Below are positions 13,401-25,400 of a DNA stretch of 64,000 nucleotides, one piece after another. The notes under the pieces were generated by a model. That model did not search any database. It saw only the letters and a program-made list of their open reading frames with translations, and was not told the DNA's origin. Each line of letters begins with the position of its first letter. Position 1 is the first letter of the stretch. Made by a program: the position numbers and the translations under genes. The DNA comes from Xylocopa sonorina (Eukaryota; Arthropoda; Insecta; Hymenoptera; Apidae): assembly GCF_050948175.1 (NCBI RefSeq), contig NC_135197.1:8016501-8080500 (forward strand). The letters are read 5' to 3'.

Positions 13401-16400
13401 TCGATCTGTTCGAGATATAATCCCTCGTGTTCGAGGGATCCGGGTGCAGCTTAAATAAAGGCAACGCGACGCGAAGAACATGGCCAGACAAGTAAGACAG
13501 GGTTGACGTGGTATCCTAGCACGATGCGGTCACAAAAGATACTACTGAGGACAATATGCTGTTCCACGAGCCCTTTCCATGCCCCTGGAATCACAAATAC
13601 GTGGATCCAGCTATGGTTGAAGCTTGGTAAAAGCTGGGTGAAACCATTGACTCGCTCTCTTGAATCAGACGTTGTAAAAGCATCTCCTCGCGGAAAGGAG
13701 ACGAGCAGAAATTAAAATGTAGGAAGAAACAGTAATAGATGTGTGATGGCCTCACGACACTCGTTGCTAGAGGGACATCATCGTTTGCAGTTTCTCAAAA
13801 GTAAGCATAATTACCTGTCGATTCCAATATATATAGCTTCTGATCTGTTCCTAACATCTTAGAGTCTAAGACAGGGCCTGCTATTGGAGTGGAGGCACTG
13901 ATGAGTCCACTAACAGGCCCAGGACGAAATATTTTTCTCTTTCTTTTTCTTTCTTCTCTCCTCTTTTATTAACAGCAAAACTGAAGAAACGCGCTTCAGA
14001 TCGATGATAGTTGGATCGTAGATATAATATCCCAGTGTCTAAGGCAGGGCCTGCTAGGTAGCCTTACTTATGAGTCCACTAGCAGGCACAAAACGAAATG
14101 GTCTTCTCTCTCTTTTTCTTTCTTTTCTCCTCTTTCATTTGCAGCAAAACTGAAGAAACGCGTTTCAGATCGATGATAGTTGGATCGTAGTTATCTATTC
14201 GAAATTTCCGCGAGAATGCTAAAGTATCGCGAGATAAAGTACTCGAGAGTGATCACAATTTTCAGTCTTCAAGTAATTCTTTTTAATTCCACCGTGGAAC
14301 CTGGCGCGATAAAAGAGTTGCTCGTATTTTAACTTCTATCGAGTATCGAATATTTCACAGCGACATCGAGCATAGTCCGAAAATATTTTCAGGTTACATG
14401 ATATTTAAACGGAAAAGCAACGGCTGACGGCGAACTGTAACCGATATCCACGTTCGCATTTTATTTGCCGATCGTATTTACCCCTCCACGCGCGCGCGCG
14501 CGCGTAAATTCAATTCTCTATGGAGCGCGGAATGTTAGGGGCATAAATTGCGAGCGCACATAAATCCGGCCTGTTCCTCGATCAATGCATCGCTCCGTGT
14601 CATAATCGATTCAATCAACGTGTTACGTTATTTGTACACAGGCCTCTGTTTGCTTTTTCATTCGCGTCGCCCAGTGGATCGACGAACGCGCGACGAGAAG
14701 CGTCTTTTTCTCGCACCCCTTGCGCCCCATCAACCCTCGATCGTTTCAACGAATCGCGACCAGCGTCGAATTAAGAAGCCGTTAATTACCAATTTGAAGC
14801 TCGATCGCGAGAATTCAGTTTCTTCGCGGTTATTGTGTAGCTCGTCGAGTAAATCGACGAGCTCGGTCGCTTCTTCGTCGAAAGTTGCGCAGGTCGCGCA
14901 AACCGATCGACAAATTGGCCAGAAACTAAGAAAATACCTGACTCGAGGAACTTTTAATCGCTAACCAAACTAAAGTTATTAGCAAAGTAAACGGGGGAAA
15001 GTCGAAAGTAGGGCTCCCAGCGAACTCCGTTTCTCGATGTTGACAAAGGATTCGCTAGCAGCCAATAGATAAGCGAATCGTGGCCGAGTAATAATTAGAA
15101 GTTCAATTTTATTGATTTATGTTTCGTTCTCCTCGTTCGTCTCATCGATTTTCGATATCTCGCCCATCGAACGACACTGGCTGCGTTTTTACCTTCGAAT
15201 TGAGATTAAAACATATTTTTTTTTTATATATATATTGATGATAATATGCGTTAATTGTTGCTCGTGACGGGTGTAGTTAATTTTCTGTGTTTACGTGAAC
15301 GAATAGTTATTCAACTCACTCTTGACGCCCCCAAAGGATGCTCGAATTGTGATCAAAATATAATTTCTTTTATTTACTGATGATAATATTCGTTAATTGT
15401 TGCTTGTGATAGGTGCAGTTAATTTTCTGAGTTTACGTGAACGGATAGTTATGCAACTCACACTTGACATCCTCGAAGGATAGTCGAATTGTAATCAAAA
15501 TATAGTTTTTTTTATGTATTGATGATAATATGCGTTAATTGTTGCTTGTGACGGGTGTAGTTAATTTATTGGGTTTACGTGAACAGATAGTTATGCACCT
15601 CACGCTTGACACCCCCAAAGGATACTCGAATTGTAATTAAAATATAATTTTTTGTGTATTAATGATAATATGCGTTAATTGTTGCTTGTGAAGGGTGTGG
15701 TTAATTTGCTGGGTTTACGTGAACGGATAGTTATGCAACTCACGCTTGACGCCCCCGAAGGATACACTTTAGGACCTTAGTAGGCCACTCCGTGCAAAGC
15801 ACCCCCGACGATCCGCCGGAACACGCTTAAACCTAAGCAAACTTTGATCCTTGATTAAATTTGTACGTATTCGCGGTCGAATAGCTCCGAGGTCTGGTCA
15901 AACATTTGCTGGAATGTGTAATTGTATTTACGCTCCGCAACTAGTGTGTCGTGATTAATACTTCACAGGTGAACGGAACGAATGAAAGGCGTTGAACGCG
16001 TAATCCCGTCTTAATCCACGATAAACGTGTATTTACTGATGAAAATTCGAACGAGAAATAAAATTAAGTTCGCGTGCGATAATAATCGAGCAGAACTTTT
16101 TCTTGTTCCCAATCGTACAACTGTGTGTCGCTGGGTTACGTTGGTAATTATTTGGTTTGGCGGTTCGCTAAATGATTTGTTTTGCACGCTTGGCTATAAT
16201 ATAATAACGGGAAATCGAAGCTCGATCGAGATTTCTGCTGCTCTTGTTTGACCAATTAATCGCCTGATTAGTTACGAATAGGCAATTGTTATCGGCGAGG
16301 AACGGACGCTTTGTTAATCATTTCGAGCACACGGATGGCTCGTTGCGAAAGCAGAGCGTTATGCTGATCGTGAAACGTATCGAAGGAGTCCCATTTACGA

Positions 16401-19400
16401 TTTAATGACGAGAGTTCGCCATTCGTATTTAAAGCGGGCATCCAGGCTGGCGCAGAGAATTGCAGAGGTAGCCGAGGCGAAATTGTTTTAAAGCCATTTT
16501 AACTGAAAACATTATATTTCTCGTTTATAAACTCTTTCGATAAATTGCAAAAATTGCCAATTATAATTTATTACGAATATAAATGCGATGTGGTCAATTG
16601 CAACTTAGTTTTGGTGCTGGTGTCATAGCGTTTACGACATGAGACTGCAACAGCAAGGTCTGAAATAGACACTGTAACACGTTAGACAAATAACGCCCTT
16701 CGTTAAACACCCTAACGTCACAATTTCTTGCCCACATACGCGTGTTCATTAGTCACGCGAGATTAAGTTCGCTACACATAAGCTATCGAACCTTGGCATC
16801 GCGTGCAGTCCAAATTAAGACCACTGAATATCGAAAAACAGAACGCAGAAAGAGAAACACAAAATGTTTCAATTACAAATCCCAAATAAATATTGAATAT
16901 GTAAAATCGAGCCAGAGAAAAAAGAGCAATTATTATATTTCCATCCACCCGCATTCATTTGTATATTTCTACATTTCTTTTTTTTTTTAAATAATTCATT
17001 CTCCTCTTCACGAAAAGCGTAGGCAATTAATTCTAAAATTTCCTTTCAACTTGCCACAACCATAAAAATTACAATTCCTGGTCGTTTCCACAACTGTTTC
17101 GCGTACCAAAACTCCATCGCACCCGACGTTCGCCAGCAGAAAGAAAGCAGCTGAAGAAAAACCATCTCGCCCAGCAAAGTTCACCAATCGAATTCCACGA
17201 TCATAGAGACAACTCCAACGTATCTCGTCCAGAGGGGGTGGCCTGGTGGCCGCGACATTTAATTTGCGAGCCGCGTGACGCGTACGCACCAGCCGTCCGC
17301 GAGATATTGATTGCGAAAGATTTGAAATTCAATCGAACCTGGAGGGCTGGCCAGCGAGACGCGCGGCTGTCTATCGATTTGCGCGAATTAAATGTTTGTG
17401 TACGGATTCGGTCGGAGAGCCGGCCAGCACTTGCTTGCCGCATCGCCACCTGCATTGCCTCTCTCGTGCTCGTCCGCACCCCAACCGCCCATTGGCTTCT
17501 GTGCAACCGGTCGCACCCCAACAACCCCTTCTCGCGCGGCTCACTTCGAGCCGCGTCCTCGCTTGATTCGTCCCCGTTTGACAGAATCGAGTCCACCAGG
17601 ACGGATCGTCGAGGCGACGATGACGAGCGTGCCGGATGTGGGGGTGGTTCGAGGGTGGCCTCCCAAGGAGTCTTCGATTGGAACGTAATTGTGTTGGAGG
17701 AGTTCGCGGCGAGTTATTTCTGGTCTCGTTGATTCGGGGATGATTGGATTTAGACGCTCGTTACACGGGGATTTCTACGATATCTGATGATATTTTCGAG
17801 ATATCTCGATGTCAGCGTTACGTGGTGGTTTTTGATGTTTTTTTTTCCAATTTTTCTTTACGATTTTCGTATCGCGAGCGATTTGGGTACGCAGGTAATC
17901 TCGTTCTTGGATGTTTTATCGTAATCTTCGAAACGAGCGAGGATTTAAGTAATAATCATAAATCCTTGGTACTTCGTGGACTAAGGTAATTACTGATCGC
18001 GAGATTTTCCATACGAAATGATACTAACGCGCGATGCTAACCCGTGTCTAGCTAAACGGGATTATACTCGATTACGGCAAGCTGGATTCGCTGTTTTAAG
18101 ATACGCAAACGGTGCACTGTAAATAGAATTGCATTACGTTATTGTTTGAGCAATCTGAACGATTAAACGCGAAACGAAAACGCAGCCAACGCTATTGTTC
18201 GACGCAGCAAACCCCCTCAGCTAGAATGTATCCTTGCTCCCCTCGTTTGCTCCCCAAGAATTTATGAACTGGAGAAACGTTTCTACGAATCAACATCTCG
18301 CATTGATAAAAGTGTACATCTGAATCGTTAAATCGAACGTGCTATCGATACAAGTATCAGATTTCGTTCTCGAATCATTGGAAACATCATTTAACTGTAT
18401 TCTCGTGAACGTTTATCATACTTGGTAGAGATAGACTCGCATCGCTCGAAGGATTTTTCTCTTTTCCTTTGTCTCGTCGTGTTCCTCTGTGCTGCACGGG
18501 TTTTTATCCACAGAATATCGAGGGTTTCCTTCTCGATAGATTCGAGCCAAAGAGAAATAAAATGTCGCGACATCGGTTCGCCTCCACTCTTGTCTCCCTG
18601 TTCGTGTCTCGAAATCCGCGATCCTCGTTTCGTTCGCGTCTAATTCGAGAGAATAACCAGAAACTCTGTCCCATTTTATTTCTCTTCGACGGATTCGTAC
18701 GATATCGAGGAATTAGAGGGAGAATTTTTTTCGATCGTTTTACCTCTCGCGAGTGTAAGCGCGCGGTCTTGAAGTCCTTATTCCTCAGCAAATGGCGCGC
18801 GCTCGAAATATTCGAAGGGACGAGATATCGGTGTACGTGGCCGCATTCATCGGGAAATCTTTTCACGCCACCGTTTCCACGTCCCAACAATTGGAACCAC
18901 GCGACGATAGTCGAACAAAAGCGGCGTTTCGATCCCCCAAGTCACCCCCGATGTTCGCCCTCCGCTTTAATACCACCCTTAATGGAACGCAATAATCGGT
19001 CGAATTTCTGCCACGGCTTCTGCTCCCCCAAGGATTCGCGAACGAATCGCGCGAGTCGTTTATCGACGCCAAATCGTAGTTCAAAACTCGTGTTCTCCGG
19101 CTTTTGGTTAAATCGACACGTTTAGAGTCGCGCGACTATCCGTGCGTTCATTGGGTTCGCCACTGTACAAGGAATCCACTTTATAGACGCGAAATCGTCG
19201 ATGCAAGCTCGTGTTTTCTGCTTTTTGGTTGAATCGAAACGTTCAGAGTCGCGCGAATATTCCGTTTGCCACTGCAAAGGATCCACCAGGCTATTCGAGA
19301 ATGTAAAAAGTAAACGCGACAGTCGAATTGGCGATCAGTCCTATAAATTTCGCTTCCGAAATGCCGGCAGACGTATTGTTTCTTCGTCGCGTCGCAACTT

Positions 19401-22400
19401 CTTCGCGTTTCCGCTCGCAGCGCCTTCAACCTCCGGTTGAACAGCCGTGGGATTAACGAGGAACGGATATCCGGCTTGTACAAGGAAATACCGCGCCGTA
19501 TTTTCCACTTGTTTCCGCTCCTCGTTCCTCTCGAGTGTCCAATCGCTTTGTAATCCTGTAATTGATTATCCTACGGTTGGCTCGAATCGTGGATTCTTCG
19601 AAAAGTTCCCCCTACTTTGGGGATGGACTGCTGATCAAGATGGATATCGTTCAACCGCTCTTTCGAATTTGTTCTACGAATTTACTGACGGCTTATTCTT
19701 TCCTCGCGTAGATCTCGTTTCTGAAGTGGCATCGCGATGTCGAGATATGGATCGATGCTAGGTTTTATAACGAATTAACAAAAATTATATTCATTTTGTA
19801 TTTATTTTCGAGGAATCTTTTAATGCACAAGCACAGTGCGCAGTGGCAGACATTAGAGACTTATTAGAAGTTTAATTGACAAATTCTTGATCACTTAGTC
19901 CTCGTGAGAAGATTGTTCTTCGAGCAGAGTTGATGCATACGTGAACGCTCTTCGCGATCTGAAACGATCACAAAATTAATCGTGAACTATATGTGCATCG
20001 TATAATAAAAAATACGATACTACGGATTACTGAACGTAATCTTCGTTCAGCACTCTCATTTCTCCAGAGAAATAATATTTCCATCTGAAATGTACGTATA
20101 AATACCATTCTTTAATCCCTCTCCCCGAGGGCCAATAAATTCTCGCAGCAGTAAGTAGAAGAGAAGTAAGAAAAAAAAAAAAAAAAAAAAAACACGGTGG
20201 AGAATGGTATGCATAGAGAATAGCAACGAAGAAAAAAGCGAGGCGATGGTTCATAGATATTGGAATCGAGTCCTTCCGACTGCGTTTCTTGCTGAAGATC
20301 GATTACGAATGAGAAAGGAAGGGAGGAGGGGATGAAAAAAAGGGCGACCAAAACGATTCTGTATGATCAAAGTTATTCACGTGGTAGCGATGGGAATAAT
20401 GCAGCCCAGAATCCACATAAAAAGCTTTGAAATATTGCTGAGAATCTATGAAAATTTTCTGAAGGATGTCGAGTTCGCAAAGTTTTCAGAAATTGAAGAT
20501 TCAAACGCAAACAGCATCTATTTAATAAAAAATTCCAACTAAATCGCGAAGCACAAAATGGCAAAAAATCTGTAACGTTTTAACATCACTTCGTGCTCTC
20601 CCAAAAATTATGAAAAATATCTTTTCGTCCCTCGCCAGCTCTCTGAACTCGGAATCGTAGGCAATATTTCGATGGAATCCACGTGAGGGGACGCACGCAT
20701 CCATTGAAAGTCCTGTGGGACGCGTTTACTTATTCATACGCGTGCACGTAACCCTGCGATCGCCACGAGAACGCAATATTCAGCGACTTATGGCAATATT
20801 GCGACGCGTATGGGGGTGGCCACGGGAGATCACGTGTAAACTCGACTATGATCGACGTGAACACACGTGCGAGACGCGGGCGGCTTTGAATCGCCGTGAT
20901 TTGTGGACGCGCGGAAATTTCATAACACCCTTGCGACGGGACAACAAATGGAAACCGCTTGTTGCGGTAGACGGAGACACTGGATTTCCACCCCCGGCTG
21001 TCCGAAATCTCATCCCGTTTAATTCTATTTACAGCCAGCTTCTTGGCCCGCTGGTCGTGCGTTTCGTTTCTATTATTCTGGGCGGAGAGAAACTTCTTGC
21101 GGTTGTTGCAGGAATGTTGAATTACGAACTCTGGTTTTGCGCGCGATGAATAACGACGATTAAACCACGATTCTGGTTCTCCACCACCTCCTCCCTCGAC
21201 TGGCGGGCAGTAAAAGGAGGCGAGGCAGAAATTCTTGGCCGTATCGAAAAACTGAATTACTCGCGAATTAAATACGAATCGAAGTAATCTCGTTACTCGC
21301 GATAAGGAATTAGCTCTGTCGAGCGGCTGAACGAGAAAACGATTCGAGGGGGGTGGTGGATGAAAGTTTACAGCGGACAGAACAGGGCGGTGGGGACACG
21401 GATCCGAGGCGTTATTGAATTAAATTCGCAACGGAAGCGGATCTCCGATGCGCTCGAGGGGGTAGCGAAGAAAAAGGAAGGCGAACGGACGAGGGGGTTG
21501 GATGGCGTCTTATTCCGTGCAGTTTCACAAAGTGTGGCTCACTGTTAACGACTCGCTCGTTAAAAGCGCTCGATTTGCTGGCACCGATGAAATTGCCCAG
21601 AGATGAAGCGGAACCGTGAACCGAAAGAGTTCCTCCACATGGCGTGGAGGAAGGGACGAGGCATCGGGTCGAGGCACTTTCGAGGAGGTCAAGGTGAATA
21701 ATTTAATTGAGAGCTGGACGCGAAAATGGCCGCGCTGGTACCGAAAATAGGGTTGCTCCGTGGGGCGAAGGAATTTCTTAACGACTTTAATCGTTTCGAG
21801 GAAGGATATACGAAATTAAAACAGTGAAAGCGTTAGAAATGTGTACGTCAGGTTTTGAAGGAAGTAAATGTGACGAGAATTGGAAGGATTTTTAGCAGGA
21901 TCTTGTTAGAGACAAGAGGGATTTCGTGGCAAAGGGTCGGCATTTAAAACAGGTATTAGAGTAAGATTGGGTAGCGGGATTCTGGTTAAAAGAGGGATAA
22001 ACGTGCGTGGGTACGGAATTATTACCGTGGAATGTTTCCAGAGAACAGGATGTTAACTTGAAATTACATTATCCGTATTTAAAATGATAAATCGAAGTCT
22101 CGAATTGGACTGGTCTTCTGGCGAACCACAATTATGTTATCTAAAAGCAAATGTCGTTTTGCTTCGAAACGTTCATCCTGTGGAGGTTTGGTGAAAGCAG
22201 AGAGAAAAAAAAACAAGAGGGAGAAGGGACGCAGTCCTCCGTGAAATCGAAGAAAATATCCGGGATCAGCAGAATAGAGAAATCGCCGTCAAAAGATGTA
22301 AAAGAATCTGGAAATTTTTCGACTGTATTAGAGAGCGAATAAACATCCCCGGAAAGCGGATCCAACGAGAGGAGGGAAGTCGTACGTGAAACGCTCGTTC

Positions 22401-25400
22401 CATCCCCCTCGAGTAACCGAGAGATACGAGAATTTCAATAATAATGAATGCCAGAACATGAGAAGGATATTTGATTCGGGTTGCCTTCCATCCTTTCTTT
22501 GTGCCACTCGCGCGGTGGGCCAAAGATGAAGCGGCGCTCGCTCGTTCCGTCTCGTGTGCACGGACGTGCACACGAGACTTCCGTTCGCCATCGATCGTGA
22601 AACACTCGAACATGCGGACGCCAGCACGGAGTTCGCTACCTGTTCGTTTGCGCGCGAGAATGGAGGCGACGTGACCGTCTCCTCTCGAATTATATTTGCC
22701 CAATTCATTCTCGACTTCGAAACTGATACTCCGAGTCGGTTCCTCGATCGTTCTTCGGATGAAGTTGAGGAAACGAAGCGTTTTCTTGGAAATCAGTTTC
22801 TGGCAGGCGAATATCGGGGTAGATTTCTTTTTATGCGTATTCTTTGCTGAAAACGATCGTCTGCGAGGACAGTTCTAATCGATCCTTTAATTCGCGATGT
22901 TTCAGCCTTTTATAGTGCCCATGAGAGTGCTGATGCTGTTAGGGGGTGGACTGCTGGCAGTGTTTGGAAGCGAGGCGGTGGAGCTAGGAGGTGCTGGACC
23001 TTTGGCAGTGGTTGCAGCCGCGTTCGTTAGCTGCTACTTCTGGCAGAAACAAGGCTGGGAAGTTGAGGACGTAAGTACATTTGCATATTTGCAACGAAAG
23101 TTCGCTGAAAATTATTTAATCCCTCGGCATGAAGGAGATTTCACAGTTTTCTCGTTAAGCCAAGCCTCCATAAATATGAATAAAAGAGAGAATTGTGTTA
23201 ATAATGTCATTGGTGTCAAAAAAAAAAAGAAAGAAATGTAGTTGCTCGAGTAATAATAATCTGATTTAATATTTGCTCGTATCTCTGCTGATAATACGCG
23301 TACCTGAATGGGCAACGAAGTAGAATTGGATTTGTTGAGTGAAATAACTGGCAGAATTTTAAGCAATGCACCGGGGACGCTATTAATGCTGAAATTAAAT
23401 TACATCAGTCAGCGTTAAATTAAATTCGCTTAATTAGTGAAAATAAGCTTATGCCGGGAGAGGATAATGTGTATTTAAATGGATGGCCATCTAGAAACCC
23501 TGCGGTACTTTATGCTGCTTATGTCAGGACTCATGTGAATCCGTAGATTTCCTCTGCTGTAGATCCGCGAGTTTAATATCACGGTGATTAACGTTATTCT
23601 ACCTTTAAAGGGGAGCTGAACGAACAGATAACACAGTGACGCCACAATTATGTAACGTCACGTCTCTTTCTAGCTTTGATTTTTTTTTACTACGCGCGTA
23701 TTTAGGAAAATTTATAGGAAACGTTGCTGGGGGAAACGTCTAGCGAGGTGATTTAAAACGCATTTGTTCGAAGTTTAAACTCAGAGTGGCAATATAATAC
23801 CACAGATGCTAATGGAAACGGTCCGCAAAATTTATGCGTATTGGAAATATTTTTAACCCACTTGTATTTTCCTCGACGTTATGCCGCGCGTATATATTTT
23901 TTACTGGTTAGTATTTCGATATATTTTTAATAGATTCGTTTAAAAAAAAAATAACATACATCTACTCCATCTCCAGTTTTATATTTCCAGTGAATCAGAA
24001 TTTCGATTTTAATATTTTTAATATATATATGTACGAACGTTGTCATTCGAGATTTAATTATTTCGATTTCTACCGCTTCGACAATATCAGTTCCGTTTAA
24101 ACGCGTAAACAACGGCGAAGCTTCCGGTTCGACCGCAATGTAGCGTTAAATTGCATCCAAGCCAGCATTTTGCATTCCGATCCCAGCGTGAAATTTAAGT
24201 ACAAGGAAAGCGAAGCTCACAACTCGAGAACTACCATTGGCTTCCCACTTGGTACACGGTGTAATTTGTTATTTAATCCCAACGAAGCGAAGACGAATGG
24301 GTTCCAAAAGAGTTCGAATTCGGTGAACGATTTATTCGTTCACGTTCCACGTAAACAACGCTAAATGAAAGATATGGAGAGTGTTTATTTTCACGCTACA
24401 CGAGCTAGCTATAAAACAGCGAACAAAATTATGCGATTATAGGGGATGTTTATCGTTTAACATATTTCTGACGTTGATTGCTATCGCATTGTTAATTCCT
24501 GGGCTGTTGTTTCCCCTATTGCAAATCAGTTTCCTGGCTGCTTGCTAATGGCGTAGAACGTAATAACACAGCGGGAATCCTCGAGCTGAATAAACGTGGG
24601 TCACTATTGTACTCTTACGGCCGAAATAACGTTCCCACGGGCATTTATTTTCATTGTTAATTACCTACATTTTATTCCCTCGAAATGTAGCCTCCTACAC
24701 TCTTACAATTCCTATCGCGAGTCGCAATGACTCGATTAATTAGAATGCTAGCCGCGCGTTCCACTGGATTTTACGTACCAATCCTCGCTGAACGTTCGAT
24801 CAATCGGTTTCGAATTCAGACAACGTTTAACTCGATATCGATAGTGAAACGAGACGTGGACAAACAATAAGAAATGGTTAATTAAATTTCACCGGAAAAA
24901 TCATTTGAAAAATCGATGCATGAAACGACGACCACCGCTCGTTGCAGCCTCCAATTTCGAAAATTAAATCGCCACAGCTCGCGCGTATCAGAAGACAGAC
25001 TTCCGGCTGATCGATCGAAGCTGCGTTCCCTCGAAGCTGTATCGCGAATCGCAAGGGGTCAATTTTTGCCAGCGACCTTATCCTCCGCGTCCGAGCCCGC
25101 TCGAATTCAGCCGTTCGGCTCGTTTATCGGCGTTGCACGCGGCGTGATCGGCACAAGCTCGAACGCGGGTCGCACTCGAACAATCTCCACAGCCCGTTTT
25201 ATTTTTCAATAAACCCAGCTGACCAGCACGCCTCGACGCCGCTGAAAGCGCGCTCTCGCTTATCGTCCACCCCCATGACTTCGACGGAAAAATCCGCCAT
25301 TGGTCAACCAGCGTAACGCCAAGCGTGTTAATATTTCCCGCGGATCCATCGATTTCCGTAGATCCATCGACTCAGAGGCGCGGCACGTAGAACAATATCG

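Larger units (their letters stand above)
1404..22905 (+). other. 21.5 kb NHA intron, repeat-rich
   Basis: This intron separates two phase-0 coding exons that join without a gap in the protein family. I found no further exon. It contains a TTAA-ended MITE (4086-4312), tandem arrays at about 4770-5225, 8668-9033, 10430-10920, 13852-14192, 15232-15768 and 19062-19286, a (CG)8 run near 14489, an A22 tract at 20171-20192 and a 30-nt palindrome at 22549-22578. The rest looks like unique CpG-rich sequence in which long chance open frames are common. Confidence 0.8.

Noticed and set aside
14548..14964. 138-codon open frame on the plus strand
   Set aside because: Basic and serine-rich with no conserved motif. 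It lies inside the NHA intron and looks like a chance frame.
18469..19125. 218-codon open frame on the plus strand
   Set aside because: Antisense and shifted frames are also open, the composition follows the CpG-rich background, and it runs into the 121-bp duplication. No recognisable protein family.
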